Shown piece by piece: positions 24,535 to 33,392 of a stretch of 64,000 bases of DNA (position 1 is the first letter of the stretch; each line of letters starts with the position of its first letter). Origin of the DNA: Clostridia bacterium. Lineage in GTDB: Bacteria; Bacillota; Clostridia; Christensenellales; Aristaeellaceae. Location: the NCBI GenBank assembly GCA_017552615.1, contig JAFZPI010000043.1, forward strand, positions 62,001-126,000, in the 5' to 3' direction. The position numbers and the translations under genes are program-made. Under the pieces are notes generated by a model, which saw nothing but the letters and a program-made list of their open reading frames with translations, made no database searches and was not told the DNA's origin.

Positions 24535-25775
24535 AACGACAGCGCCTCCGCTTCAAGCTCCTGGCCCTCTTTCTGTTTGGTCTGATCGCTTTGCTGGCCG
24601 TATACGGCGGCTACAGCGTTCTGACCAACGGAAGCCGCTGGTTTGCGTCGACGCACAACACCCGCTTGAGGGACGAAAAGCAGCGCGTGACCGCCGGGGA
24701 CATCCTTGACCGCGACGGAGCCGTTCTCGCCATGACATCCGGGGACGGCACCCGCCTCTACGCCGAAGACTTGTTCACGCGCAAGGCAATGGTTCACGTG
24801 GTCGGCGATACCTCCGGCCGCGTCCGCAACGCGGTCGAAACCTTCCAGTCCGCGTATCTGTACGGCTTCCAGGCCTCAATCTGGGAACGCATCGGCGACT
24901 TGCTCCACAACACGGATCGAAAGGGCGATACTGTACAGCTAACAGTTTCCGCTTCATTGTCAAAAGCGCTCGCTGATTCCTTCTCTCAAAAGCTTGGCGA
25001 AGACCCGCGCGGCGCAGCTGTCGTTATGAACTGGAAAACCGGCGAAGTCCTTGCCCTCGTCAGCCTCCCCGCCTTCGACCCTACAGTCGACAATGGAACC
25101 GTTCCCGACGGCGCTTACCTCAACCGCGCAACCGAAGCCCTGTATGCACCCGGAACCGCGTTTTCCCCCGTAACCTGGGCCGCCTCCCTAAGCCAGGATC
25201 ACAGTGCTTCTCCGGCCGCACGTCTGCGGAATACATCTGAAGCCTTCGGTCTGAACGAGAATTTCCTCTTCCGCGACCTGGTTGTTGCCAACGCAGTCTA
25301 CCCCACCGGCAATCCTTCCGACTCGCAACTGGCTCTGTTACAGCAAGGCTCAGGTGGCATCCTGGTGACACCCATGCACATGTGTATCATCACCGCCTCC
25401 ATCGCCAACGACGGAGTCATGATGGAGCCAAGGATGCTGCTGAAGGTAACAACCTCCACGGGGAAAACCCGTCTGGACTTCTCATCAAGAATCGAGAAAA
25501 TCTGCGTCGACCCCTCCGTCTCCCTGAGCCTTCAGAGCAGGATGCGGGAAGCAGCTGCAAGCCTCCCGGCTTTACAGAATGCTTTATATCAAACACCGGT
25601 AGGTGCATGGACCGGAGCGGGAGAAAACTGCGCCTGGTTCATCGGCTTTCTTCAAAACACAAATTCACCCTATGCAATTTGTGTAATGACGGAGAACGGC
25701 GACGAAAACGCAGCCGCTTCCATTGGTGCTAATTCGATTGCATGGCTCTTGGAGCACCCGATCTCGTTGCCATAA
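24531..25775 (+). CDS. Penicillin-binding protein homologue with degenerate catalytic motifs
   Basis: 414 residues. One N-terminal transmembrane helix (about 9-30) is followed by a class B PBP dimerisation segment (AGDILDRDGAVLA) and a transpeptidase-type fold. The acylation motif SxxK reads TAFS (T209-S212 in YAPGTAFSPVTWA), losing both serine and lysine. The KTG motif reads WTG (W360-G362) before the usual AWFIGF. The segment that normally holds SxN appears deleted, in keeping with a length shorter than the usual 450-600 or so residues. It is therefore probably a non-catalytic partner or regulator of the adjacent SEDS protein. The frame is intact, so it is not an ordinary pseudogene. Confidence 0.85.
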   Translation: MKRQRLRFKLLALFLFGLIALLAVYGGYSVLTNGSRWFASTHNTRLRDEKQRVTAGDILDRDGAVLAMTSGDGTRLYAEDLFTRKAMVHVVGDTSGRVRNAVETFQSAYLYGFQASIWERIGDLLHNTDRKGDTVQLTVSASLSKALADSFSQKLGEDPRGAAVVMNWKTGEVLALVSLPAFDPTVDNGTVPDGAYLNRATEALYAPGTAFSPVTWAASLSQDHSASPAARLRNTSEAFGLNENFLFRDLVVANAVYPTGNPSDSQLALLQQGSGGILVTPMHMCIITASIANDGVMMEPRMLLKVTTSTGKTRLDFSSRIEKICVDPSVSLSLQSRMREAAASLPALQNALYQTPVGAWTGAGENCAWFIGFLQNTNSPYAICVMTENGDENAAASIGANSIAWLLEHPISLP

Positions 25776-25872
25776 GTGCATCGTGTTGCTTCGACAGTTT
25801 TTATCCCAAATGGCAGGAAATCTGCTTTCCGTATGGAAATAGAATGAATACACATGAAACGGAGGGAACGGC

Positions 25873-26241
25873 ATGAAAGGACTGCTGGAAAGATTGCGCC
25901 GGATGCAGATCAGCTGGCCGTTTTTGGCGATATGCGCGGTCATTCTGGTCGTGGCTTGCGTGCTAATGATCAACAGAACACAGAAACAGCTGCAGCAAAC
26001 CCGCAGCCTGCTCTCCGAAAAGCAGCTTGAACTCTTCAACAGCCAGGCTGAGCGCGATGCGCTCCAGCTCAAAGTCGACAACGTCGGGACGGATCATTAC
26101 ATCGAGAACGCCGCCCTGCGGCAGGGAATGCAGGTCACCGGGAGCGTGCGGTTCACGGTCATCAATTACGAAAGCCTCGACAAGTACACCGAAGAGGAAT
26201 GGAAAAGCGTCATGGAAGACCTGGAGTGGGCAGGAAACTGA
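25873..26241 (+). CDS. DivIC/FtsB-like septum formation initiator protein
   Basis: 122 residues with the bitopic layout of DivIC/FtsB/FtsL. A short basic cytoplasmic part comes first, then one transmembrane helix (about 15-33, WPFLAICAVILVVACVLM) and a coiled coil (about 34-70, rich in Q, L and E with heptad spacing). A small extracellular tail with YIENAALRQGMQ is like the Y/NP-E-AR region of the family. Such proteins stabilise the divisome and its SEDS/PBP synthase. It follows the FtsW-PBP pair by 97 bases. Assignment rests on topology and context rather than strong identity. Confidence 0.7.
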   Translation: MKGLLERLRRMQISWPFLAICAVILVVACVLMINRTQKQLQQTRSLLSEKQLELFNSQAERDALQLKVDNVGTDHYIENAALRQGMQVTGSVRFTVINYESLDKYTEEEWKSVMEDLEWAGN

Positions 26242-26268
26242 TCCATCTGTGACAACAGGAGGTTCTGG

Positions 26269-27183
26269 ATGAAGGCGGCAGTCATCGGGATCGGGTCTAA
26301 CTCCGTGCGCATGCTGGCAGCGGAGATCGAGGGGAACGTGGGGCACAGGCTGCTCCGGAACCGGGCATCCACCCGGCTTTTTGCAGGCCTGGACGAGCAC
26401 CGGATGCTCAGCGAGGAATCAATGGAGCGGACCCTGTCCGCCGTAAAAAACCAGGTGATCACGGCCCGTTCGATCGGTGCGGAAGAGGTCTCGATCTTTG
26501 CGACCTCCGCGACACGCGACGCCGCCAACGGCCCCTATTTCGCCCAGCTGGTTCTGGAGCGCACCGGATACCCGCTGCATATCAGTTCGGGAACCGAAGA
26601 GGCGGCCCTCTCTTTTGCGGGCGCGACCGACGGCGGGGACTGCGGCGTGATCGACATCGGCGGCGGTTCCACCGAAGTTATCGTCGGCGAGGGCATGAAC
26701 GTCTCCGCATCGCTGTCTTGCCAGATGGGCGCGGTCCGGCTTTTCCGGCTCATCGACATCCGCTCCCGGGCTGACATTCCGGACGCCATCGCCGCGGCAA
26801 AGGGTGTGCTGCGGGATCAGTTGGATCAGGTGGGAGACTGGCCGAACCCTTCCCGCTGGTGGGGCACCGGCGGCACCTTTACCGCACTGGCTTCGCTGGT
26901 CCGGGATGTGCCCTGGACCGACCGAACGATGATGCACGGCACCATGCTCTCCCGGGATCGCGTGCGGACGGAGGCTGAATTTCTCTCAGAACTGAGCCTC
27001 GCGGAACGCCTGCGGATCCCCAGCCTGCAACCCGGGCGTGCGGATATCGTGGTCCACGGGATTTGCATCCTGCTGGCCTGCATGGAAGAGTTGGGCATCG
27101 AGCGCATCACAGTCAGTGAGTACGGGAACCTGGACGGATACCTCAAGCAAAAGTACCGGCTCGAGCATCTTTCGAACATTTGA
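26269..27183 (+). CDS. Ppx/GppA-family exopolyphosphatase
   Basis: 304 residues of the ASKHA-fold Ppx/GppA family, which hydrolyses polyphosphate or pppGpp. Motifs: GIGSNSVRML at the N-terminus, the central IDIGGGSTEVIVG phosphate-binding loop, SLSCQMGAVRL, and the second phosphate loop WWGTGGTFTALA. The catalytic glutamate is expected in the GTEEAALSF segment. It matches the short form lacking the C-terminal HD-like domain of Escherichia coli Ppx. AGGAGG precedes the ATG. Which substrate it prefers cannot be told from the sequence. Confidence 0.92.
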   Translation: MKAAVIGIGSNSVRMLAAEIEGNVGHRLLRNRASTRLFAGLDEHRMLSEESMERTLSAVKNQVITARSIGAEEVSIFATSATRDAANGPYFAQLVLERTGYPLHISSGTEEAALSFAGATDGGDCGVIDIGGGSTEVIVGEGMNVSASLSCQMGAVRLFRLIDIRSRADIPDAIAAAKGVLRDQLDQVGDWPNPSRWWGTGGTFTALASLVRDVPWTDRTMMHGTMLSRDRVRTEAEFLSELSLAERLRIPSLQPGRADIVVHGICILLACMEELGIERITVSEYGNLDGYLKQKYRLEHLSNI

Positions 27184-27300
27184 AACGGTTTTGCGCTGGT
27201 TTTTGTAAACCAAAACCGTATCAGGGCAGTACGCAAGCCGCACAATTGTTAAAAATCGTTGAAAAACCGCAGAAAATCTGCCAAAACCGCCAAAAAGGTG

Positions 27301-27329
27301 TTGCCAAGCCTTGCAATCTATTGTATAAT
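27301..27329 (+). promoter_or_regulatory. Promoter of the HU gene
   Basis: TTGCCA (27301-27306), 17 bases, TATAAT (27324-27329), 46 bases before the start codon. The flanking DNA (27184-27300) is A-rich with no other feature seen. Confidence 0.75.
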
Positions 27330-27375
27330 GTCAGCGGTTCCCAAAACCAAACTATATCGGAAAGGAAGTATCACC

Positions 27376-27669
27376 ATGAATAAGGTCGAACTCGTCGAGA
27401 AAGTTGCCTCCAAAGCTGAAATCACCAAGGTTGAGGCCTCCAAGGTCGTCAACGCTGCCCTCGAAAGCATCACCGAAGGCCTCGCCGCTGACGGCAAGGT
27501 CGTCCTGATCGGCTTCGGCACCTTTGAAGTCCGCACCCGCTCCGCTCGCGAGGGCCGCAATCCCCGCACCGGCGAAAAGATCAAGATCGCTGCGACCAAG
27601 GTTCCCGCTTTCAAGCCCGGCAAGGATATGAAGGCCGCCGTCGCCGCCAAGAAGGGCAAGAAAAAGTAA
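27376..27669 (+). CDS. hup: HU-family DNA-binding protein
   Basis: A histone-like nucleoid protein of 97 residues that bends and wraps DNA as a dimer. It has the standard order: MNKVELVEKVA, GFGTFEVRTRSAREGRNPRTGEKI (the DNA-binding arm with the RNPxTG tip), then AFKPGKDMKAAV. The C-terminus is extended by a few lysines and glycines. AAAGGAAG lies at a normal distance from the ATG. It is a single-gene transcript with its own promoter and terminator. Confidence 0.97.
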   Translation: MNKVELVEKVASKAEITKVEASKVVNAALESITEGLAADGKVVLIGFGTFEVRTRSAREGRNPRTGEKIKIAATKVPAFKPGKDMKAAVAAKKGKKK

Positions 27670-27684
27670 TTAAGCCCATCCATC

Positions 27685-27710
27685 AGCCGTCCCGACCGGG
27701 ACGGCTTTTT
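27685..27710 (+). terminator. Intrinsic terminator of the HU gene
   Basis: A perfect 9-bp stem (27685-27693 with 27698-27706), a four-base GACC loop and a run of five T, 16 bases after the HU stop codon. Confidence 0.9.
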
Positions 27711-27736
27711 CGTGTTTCTGAACGTTTCCAGTTCGC

Positions 27737-27765
27737 TTGCATTATCTATGCCTATATGGTAAGAT
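27737..27765 (+). promoter_or_regulatory. Promoter of the ROK kinase gene
   Basis: TTGCAT (27737-27742), 17 bases, TAAGAT (27760-27765), 45 bases before the ATG at 27811. Confidence 0.6.
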
Positions 27766-27810
27766 AGCCTCAGAAACGGGATTTCAGAACAAACAAAGGA
27801 GGCCCCCTCT

Positions 27811-28704
27811 ATGAAACGCTACGGAGCGCTGGAAGCCGGCGGAACCAAAATGGTGCTCTCATGCCTGGATTCCCAGGGAAACATTCTCGAAAGAGCCAGT
27901 CTTCCCACGGAAACACCGGAGATCACCCTGCCCGCCATCATCGAATGGTTCCTCGCCCACCCGGTGGACGCGCTGGGGATCGGTTCCTTCGGGCCCGTAG
28001 ACTTGCACCCGACCTCTGTCTCCTATGGCTATATCACTTCAACGCCCAAGCTGGCCTGGCGCAACGCACCGCTCCTGCCCGTACTCCGGGACGCCTTGGC
28101 GATCCCGGTGGGACTGGACACGGACGTGAATGCCGCCGCCATCGCCGAAGCGATGCTCGGTGCCGCGAAAGGGCTGGACAGCTGCCTCTATGTCACGGTC
28201 GGCACAGGGATCGGCGGCGGCCTTGTCATCGGCGGACGCCCTGTCCACGGACTGACGCACCCCGAGCTCGGCCACCAGCTGCTCCGTCCCGACCCCGACG
28301 ATCCCATGCCCCGGGGTGTCTGCCCTTACCACGAGGGCTGTCTTGAAGGCCTCGCCGCCGGACCCTCCCTGCACAAGCGCTGGGGGATTTCCGGCCAGAA
28401 GATCCCGCCGGACCACCGCGCCTGGGAGATCGAAGCAGGCTACCTGGCCCAGATGTGCCACAACGCGCTGATGGCCTTCTCGCCGGAGAAGATCATCCTC
28501 GGCGGCGGCGTAATGCAGCAGGAATTTCTGATCCCCATGGTCCGCGCAAAGACCCTCGAACTCCTCGGCGGATACCTCGAAGTCCGCGAGGTCACCGACG
28601 GTCTGAAGGACCTGATCGTAGCGCCGGGTCTCGGCATCAACAGCGGCGTCATGGGCGCCTGGATCCTGGCCAAGCAGGCGGTCGGTGAAACGATCCCTGC
28701 CTGA
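27811..28704 (+). CDS. ROK-family fructokinase/sugar kinase
   Basis: A 297-residue ROK kinase that phosphorylates a hexose, most likely fructose, with ATP in the cytosol. The ATP-loop EAGGTKMVLS is at the N-terminus. DVNAAAIAEAML and the GTGIGGGLVIGG phosphate loop follow, then the zinc-binding ROK signature, here HPELGHQLL with CPYHEGCLEGLAAG. That pattern matches the bacterial fructokinase (GmuE/YdhR-like) subgroup rather than glucokinases. GGAGG precedes the ATG. The aldo/keto reductase gene follows after 38 bases. Confidence 0.88.
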   Translation: MKRYGALEAGGTKMVLSCLDSQGNILERASLPTETPEITLPAIIEWFLAHPVDALGIGSFGPVDLHPTSVSYGYITSTPKLAWRNAPLLPVLRDALAIPVGLDTDVNAAAIAEAMLGAAKGLDSCLYVTVGTGIGGGLVIGGRPVHGLTHPELGHQLLRPDPDDPMPRGVCPYHEGCLEGLAAGPSLHKRWGISGQKIPPDHRAWEIEAGYLAQMCHNALMAFSPEKIILGGGVMQQEFLIPMVRAKTLELLGGYLEVREVTDGLKDLIVAPGLGINSGVMGAWILAKQAVGETIPA

Positions 28705-28742
28705 TTGCAAATTCCATACCAAGATGAACAGGAGGCGAATCT

Positions 28743-29867
28743 ATGTCGGATTATCCTGGAAAGGACACATTTAAGCTGGGGTTCGGCCTGATGCGCCTGC
28801 CCAAACTGGCAGACGGCAGCATGGACATCCCGCAGATCAAGCAGATGGTGGACAAATTCATCGAAGCCGGCGGCACTTATTTCGACACAGCTTATGTCTA
28901 TGACAACGGCGCCTCGGAGGACGCCGCCCGCCAGGCGCTGGTCGAACGCTATCCCCGCGAGTCTTACACGCTCGCCACCAAACTCAACGCCTGGTTGCAG
29001 TGCCATGATGAGGCGAGCGCCAAGCAGCAGTTCTGGACCAGCCTGGAACGCACAGGGGCAGGATACTTCGATTATTATCTTCTCCACGCCCTGCAGCGCA
29101 ACAACTACAAAAAGTACGATGAGTACCATATCTGGGATTTCGTCAAAGAACAGAAGGCCAAGGGCCTGATCAAGCACTGGGGCTTCTCCTTCCACGCCGA
29201 CCCGGACCTGCTCGAAGAGCTGCTTAACGCGCATCCGGACGTCGAATTCGTCCAACTGCAGATCAATTACGCCGACTGGGAGAACCCCGGTGTCAACTCT
29301 CGCCGCTGCTTGGAAATCTGCAAAGCGCACGGCAAGCCCGTGACCGTCATGGAGTCGGTCAAGGGCGGCATCCTGGCCGATCCCATCGCCGAGGCCAAGG
29401 ATATCCTGAAAGCCGCGAATCCTGACCTCTCGTACGCCGGTTGGGCTCTGCGCTTCGTTGCCAGCCAGGACTATATCATCACGGCCTTGTCCGGCATGTC
29501 GAACCTCGAACAAATGGAGGACAACCTCCGCACCATGAAGGATTTCCGGCCGATGACAGAAGCCGAATTCGATGTCATCCGGAAAGCCCAGGACGCCCTG
29601 AATGCGAACCAGGCGATCCCCTGCACGGCCTGCCATTACTGCACCGAAGGCTGCCCGATGAGCATCCCGATCCCGGAGATCTTTGCGGTGTACAACCGGC
29701 GCACGGGAAGCCCACATTTCCGCACGGTACGGGAGTACAACATTGTCACCCAGGACCGTGGCAAAGCTACGGACTGCATCCAGTGCGGCCAGTGCGAAGG
29801 CGCCTGCCCGCAGCACCTGAAGATCATCGACCTCCTGCAGGAGTGCACGGCTGTCATGGTGGATTGA
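28743..29867 (+). CDS. Aldo/keto reductase with C-terminal 4Fe-4S domain
   Basis: 374 residues. An aldo/keto reductase barrel (about 1-275) starts with GFGLMRLPKL and has the catalytic FDTAYVYDNGASE block (Asp and Tyr) and the lysine in TLATKLNAW. A C-terminal ferredoxin-like domain carries two cysteine clusters, CTACHYCTEGCP and CIQCGQCEGACP, for two 4Fe-4S centres. Such enzymes reduce carbonyl compounds with NAD(P)H and occur widely in anaerobes; the role of the Fe-S part is not settled. An AGGAGG site precedes the ATG. Confidence 0.92.
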   Translation: MSDYPGKDTFKLGFGLMRLPKLADGSMDIPQIKQMVDKFIEAGGTYFDTAYVYDNGASEDAARQALVERYPRESYTLATKLNAWLQCHDEASAKQQFWTSLERTGAGYFDYYLLHALQRNNYKKYDEYHIWDFVKEQKAKGLIKHWGFSFHADPDLLEELLNAHPDVEFVQLQINYADWENPGVNSRRCLEICKAHGKPVTVMESVKGGILADPIAEAKDILKAANPDLSYAGWALRFVASQDYIITALSGMSNLEQMEDNLRTMKDFRPMTEAEFDVIRKAQDALNANQAIPCTACHYCTEGCPMSIPIPEIFAVYNRRTGSPHFRTVREYNIVTQDRGKATDCIQCGQCEGACPQHLKIIDLLQECTAVMVD

Positions 29868-29879
29868 CCCAATGTCAGG

Positions 29880-29905
29880 ATCCCCGGCCCGCGCCGGGGA
29901 TTTTT
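29880..29905 (+). terminator. Intrinsic terminator after the aldo/keto reductase gene
   Basis: A perfect 9-bp stem (29880-29888 with 29893-29901), CCGC loop and a T run of five. It ends the ROK-AKR transcript just before the TPR gene. Confidence 0.88.
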
Positions 29906-29925
29906 GAAGAAAGGAGGCAGACGGA

Positions 29926-30723
29926 ATGCAGAACAGCACCGAATCCTTCCCTTTTGAATCGATGGACCGCATCCGCCCCGTGCCCCAGCAGCGCATTTCG
30001 GAAAAGGTCGATGCCCTGATGGCGAAGCGCGACTACCCCGGCGTTGAGCGCGCGCTTCTCTATTGGCTGGCCGAAGCCCAGGCCGGAAACGATCGTCGCG
30101 GTGAACTGATGATCCGAAACGAGCTGGTCGGCCACTATCGCAAGACCGGCGAGAAGGAGAAGGCCCACCAAAGCGCTGACGAGGCCCTTCGTCTCCTGCG
30201 GGAGACCGGCTACGAAGGTTCCCTCACCGCCGCCACAACCCGCGTGAACATCGGGACCGCGCTGAATTCTTTCGGGGAAAACGAGGAAGCCCTCAAGCTG
30301 TTCGAAGAGGCACGAAAGATCATGGAGACGAGTCCGGCTTGTTCTCCTTCGCTGTTGGGCGGTCTCTATAACAATATGGGTTTGGTTCTCTCCGCCCTGA
30401 ATCGGCCGGATGAAGCTTTGCAACTTTACAAGAAGGCTATGGAACAAATGGCCATAACGCCTAACGGTGAACTCGAACAGGCCGTCACCTGCCTGAACAT
30501 GGCCAACGCAGTCGAATTGCGGGATGGCATGGAAAAGGGGGAACCGGAGATCAACAAACTCCTGGATCAGGCCGAAGCCCTCCTCGCCGCCCCCGGTCTC
30601 CCCCGCGACGGTTACTACGCCTATGTATGCGAAAAATGTGCCCCGACGTTTGAATACTACGGTTCTTTCCGAACCGCGCAGGACCTGAAGGAGAAGGCGG
30701 AACAGATCTATGAAAGGGCTTGA
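29926..30723 (+). CDS. Tetratricopeptide-repeat protein
   Basis: 265 residues, soluble and mostly helical, with at least three TPR units. They are visible as RGELMIRNELVGHYRKTGEKEKA, ALNSFGENEEALKLFEEA and GGLYNNMGLVLSALNRPDEAL. TPRs hold partner proteins. It overlaps the start of the DUF4037 gene by 14 bases, so the two are translated together and may interact. No catalytic motif is seen. AAAGGAGG supports the ATG. Confidence 0.82.
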   Translation: MQNSTESFPFESMDRIRPVPQQRISEKVDALMAKRDYPGVERALLYWLAEAQAGNDRRGELMIRNELVGHYRKTGEKEKAHQSADEALRLLRETGYEGSLTAATTRVNIGTALNSFGENEEALKLFEEARKIMETSPACSPSLLGGLYNNMGLVLSALNRPDEALQLYKKAMEQMAITPNGELEQAVTCLNMANAVELRDGMEKGEPEINKLLDQAEALLAAPGLPRDGYYAYVCEKCAPTFEYYGSFRTAQDLKEKAEQIYERA

Positions 30724-31651
30724 GATCGCCCGGGCTTACTTTGAGCAGTACGGCTTGCCCATGTTACGCGAGCAGTTTTCCGAGCAGCTTCCGAAAATCG
30801 CAATCGGCCTGTGCGGGAGCGGCTCGGAATGCTTCGGCTATGACGACGAAGTTTCCCGGGATCACGACTTCGAACCGGGGTTTATCCTCTTCCTGCCCAA
30901 TGAAGAGATTGTCACCCGACGTGAAGCCTTTCTCCTCGAACGGGCTTACGCCAAGCTGCCGAAAGAATTCATGGGTCTCCATCGTTCCCTGATGGCCCCG
31001 GTAGGCGGCGCCCGTCATGGTGTCATCCGGACGGCAGACTTCTTCACCGAAAAAGCAGGCACCCCCGACGGAAACCTGACGTTACAGCAATGGCTGACCA
31101 TCCCCGAGGAATCCCTCGCGGAGGCTGTCAACGGGGAGATCTTCTGGGATGGTTCCGGAGAAGTATCCTCCATCCGGGAGAAACTCTCCTATTACCCAGA
31201 GGATATCCGCCGCAAAAAGCTGGCTGGACACCTCCTTCTCATGGCCCAGTCCGGGCAGTACAACTACAGCCGCTGCCTCCGGCACGGGGAAACCGGCGCG
31301 GCACAGTTGGCGGTAACCGAGTTTGTGCGAAGCGCGATGAGCGTTCTCTTCCTTCTGAACCAAAGATATATGCCTTACTACAAATGGAGTTTCCGCGCTC
31401 TGCGCGCCCTGCCGATCCTTTCGCTTCACGCGGAACTGATGGAATACCTGCTGACCACTGACAACTGCCCCGAAATGGCCGAAGAAAAGCAGGATGTAAT
31501 CGAGGGCATGGCAGTAGACATCATCGACGAACTGCAAAAGCAGAAGCTGACCGAAGCCGTTTGCGGGGATCTGGAGAAACACGCCTATTCCGTCAATGAT
31601 TCGATTGGCGATGCGGAAATCCGCAATCTGCATATCCTGGCGGCTGTGTAA
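30710..31651 (+). CDS. DUF4037 protein, nucleotidyltransferase-like
   Basis: 313 residues. The N-terminal half carries a nucleotidyltransferase-like pattern: IGLCGSGSECFGYDDEVSRDHDFEP, with a GSxS turn followed by the D-x-D pair (HDF) that would bind magnesium. A helical C-terminal DUF4037 region follows (about 180-300). A nucleotidyl-transfer role is therefore plausible, but the substrate is unknown. It overlaps the TPR gene by 14 bases. Confidence 0.85.
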   Translation: MKGLEIARAYFEQYGLPMLREQFSEQLPKIAIGLCGSGSECFGYDDEVSRDHDFEPGFILFLPNEEIVTRREAFLLERAYAKLPKEFMGLHRSLMAPVGGARHGVIRTADFFTEKAGTPDGNLTLQQWLTIPEESLAEAVNGEIFWDGSGEVSSIREKLSYYPEDIRRKKLAGHLLLMAQSGQYNYSRCLRHGETGAAQLAVTEFVRSAMSVLFLLNQRYMPYYKWSFRALRALPILSLHAELMEYLLTTDNCPEMAEEKQDVIEGMAVDIIDELQKQKLTEAVCGDLEKHAYSVNDSIGDAEIRNLHILAAV

Positions 31652-31696
31652 CCCAATTGCCCAACCAATCCATTTACTTTCTTAGGAGGTTCCAGC

Positions 31697-32734
31697 ATGA
31701 ACAAAGAGTTCTTATTTGACCTGCTGTCCACCGGGTCTGTGTCCGGAAATGAAACCGAACTGGAAAAGAAGATCTATGACTATATGCAGGACAAAGCAGA
31801 CCAGGTGACGGTCGACGAACTGGGCAATGTAACGGCAGTCGTCAACCCGACTGCGACCTTCAAGGTGCTGCTGGCCGGACACGCGGACGAGATCGGCCTC
31901 ATGGTCAGCGCCGTCGGAAATGACGGAACGCTGATGGTGACGGAGATCGGGGGCATCTATCCCACGACCTACCCCGGTCACAAGGTCCGGATCTATACAA
32001 AGAATGGGATCCTCTATGGCGCGGTGGCGAATTCCCGGGATATCTCCAAGAACAAGGAACTGGAAGCCTCCGACCTGCGGATCGACATTGGCGCGAAGGA
32101 TAAAGAAGACGCGCTGAAATACGTGGAACTCGGTGATACGGTCACTTTCGACACGGATGTTCGGGAACTCCTGAACGACTGCATCACCGGCAGGGCAATG
32201 GACGACAGGATCGGCGCCTATATCGTGATGGAAGCGCTGGCGGAAGCCAGGAAAAGAGGCGCCACAGTCGGATGCTATTCCGTCTCGACAACCGGGGAGG
32301 AGACGACCGGCAACGGCGCGTATTTCTCCGCATCCCGCATTAAGCCGAACATCGCGATCGCCGTCGATGTGACCTATACCTCGGACAACTGCGGCATCAG
32401 CGAAGCGTTGACCGGCGACGTCTCTGTCGGCAAAGGTCCGGTGCTCTGCAACAATCCTTCCATCCACAAGAAACTCAACGTCTGCCTGCGCGACTGTGCG
32501 AAGAAGCTGAACATGGCCGTCCAGACCGAAGCGGCAAGCGGACGCACCGGCACCGACGGCGACACCATGCACCGGACCGGCATCGGCGTCCCCTTCGCCC
32601 TGGTCTCCATCCCGCTCCGCTACATGCACAATCCGGACGAAGTGGGTTCCCTGAAGGATATCCAGGACTGTATCGACCTGCTGGCAGAATTCCTCGTAAC
32701 CTGCACGGCAGACATGGATCTGAAGCCATTTTGA
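31697..32734 (+). CDS. M42-family aminopeptidase
   Basis: A 345-residue cytosolic metallopeptidase of the M42 (glutamyl aminopeptidase/endoglucanase M-like) family that trims peptides as a large TET-type oligomer. Motifs: first metal ligands in LLAGHADEIGLM, the bridging aspartate in GRAMDDRIGAYIV, the catalytic glutamates in STTGEETTGNGA, and a late histidine in IPLRYMHNPDEV. AGGAGG lies before the ATG. The DNA of this gene and its neighbours is similar in composition, so transfer is not suggested. Confidence 0.93.
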   Translation: MNKEFLFDLLSTGSVSGNETELEKKIYDYMQDKADQVTVDELGNVTAVVNPTATFKVLLAGHADEIGLMVSAVGNDGTLMVTEIGGIYPTTYPGHKVRIYTKNGILYGAVANSRDISKNKELEASDLRIDIGAKDKEDALKYVELGDTVTFDTDVRELLNDCITGRAMDDRIGAYIVMEALAEARKRGATVGCYSVSTTGEETTGNGAYFSASRIKPNIAIAVDVTYTSDNCGISEALTGDVSVGKGPVLCNNPSIHKKLNVCLRDCAKKLNMAVQTEAASGRTGTDGDTMHRTGIGVPFALVSIPLRYMHNPDEVGSLKDIQDCIDLLAEFLVTCTADMDLKPF

Positions 32735-32787
32735 AGGATTGAAGGGGTTTGCTTCCGGAATATTTTCGGGTTGCAGAGGAAACATAT

Positions 32788-33345
32788 ATGGAGCTCAAAA
32801 CAAAACGTTTGACACTCAGGCCGATCCAATTGGGAGACGAGACTGAGATCCATGAATATGCGGGGGACAAGAGCATCACAATGATGTATTATCTTCCGAA
32901 TGAAACATTTGAAGAAACGGTCGAGTTTGTAAAGACAAGTGTCGCTGAATGGAATGCTGCCGATCAGATGGATTTTGTATTCGTCATCCTGTATGACGGA
33001 AAGATCATTGGCGGATGTGATGCCGACCTCAGCCACAGCGCAGACCGCTCATACGCAACACTTGGCTGGATCATTAACAAAGAATACCGCAATCAGGGCT
33101 TTGCGTCCGAAGCGGCCGGTGCTCTGCTGGACTTCGCGTTTACTGAGCTCGGTATCGAAAAGGTCTATGCACAGTGCGATATCCACAACCCGGCTTCTTT
33201 GGGTGTGATGAAACGAATCGGAATGAAGTGTATCAACGACAAGGGAACACGCACCTATCCCAGAACAGGCATCACATCAGGCGAATATACTTGCCTGATC
33301 ACAAAAAGCGAATGGAAAGCTTTACGGGAAGACTTGCGTGAATGA
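32788..33345 (+). CDS. GNAT N-acetyltransferase, RimJ/RimL-like
   Basis: 185 residues. The sequence begins LKTKRLTLRPIQ like RimJ/RimL-type acetyltransferases. Acetyl-CoA binding motif A is at LGWIINKEYRNQGFASEAAGALLDFAF, with GIEKVYAQCDIHNPASLGVMKRIGM following. Substrate may be a protein N-terminus or a small amine; this cannot be decided. The ATG at 32788 follows AGAGGA; an upstream in-frame start at 32749 lacks a ribosome binding site. It starts a run of three small enzyme genes with short gaps. Confidence 0.88.
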   Translation: MELKTKRLTLRPIQLGDETEIHEYAGDKSITMMYYLPNETFEETVEFVKTSVAEWNAADQMDFVFVILYDGKIIGGCDADLSHSADRSYATLGWIINKEYRNQGFASEAAGALLDFAFTELGIEKVYAQCDIHNPASLGVMKRIGMKCINDKGTRTYPRTGITSGEYTCLITKSEWKALREDLRE

Positions 33346-33392
33346 CCCTGATTGTTATTGATGCCGAACCTGAAAGAGTGGAGAAAACATAA

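Noticed and set aside
28440-29996. 518-codon open frame opposite the ROK and AKR genes
   Set aside because: Spans two genes, the intergenic region and a terminator; no homology pattern.
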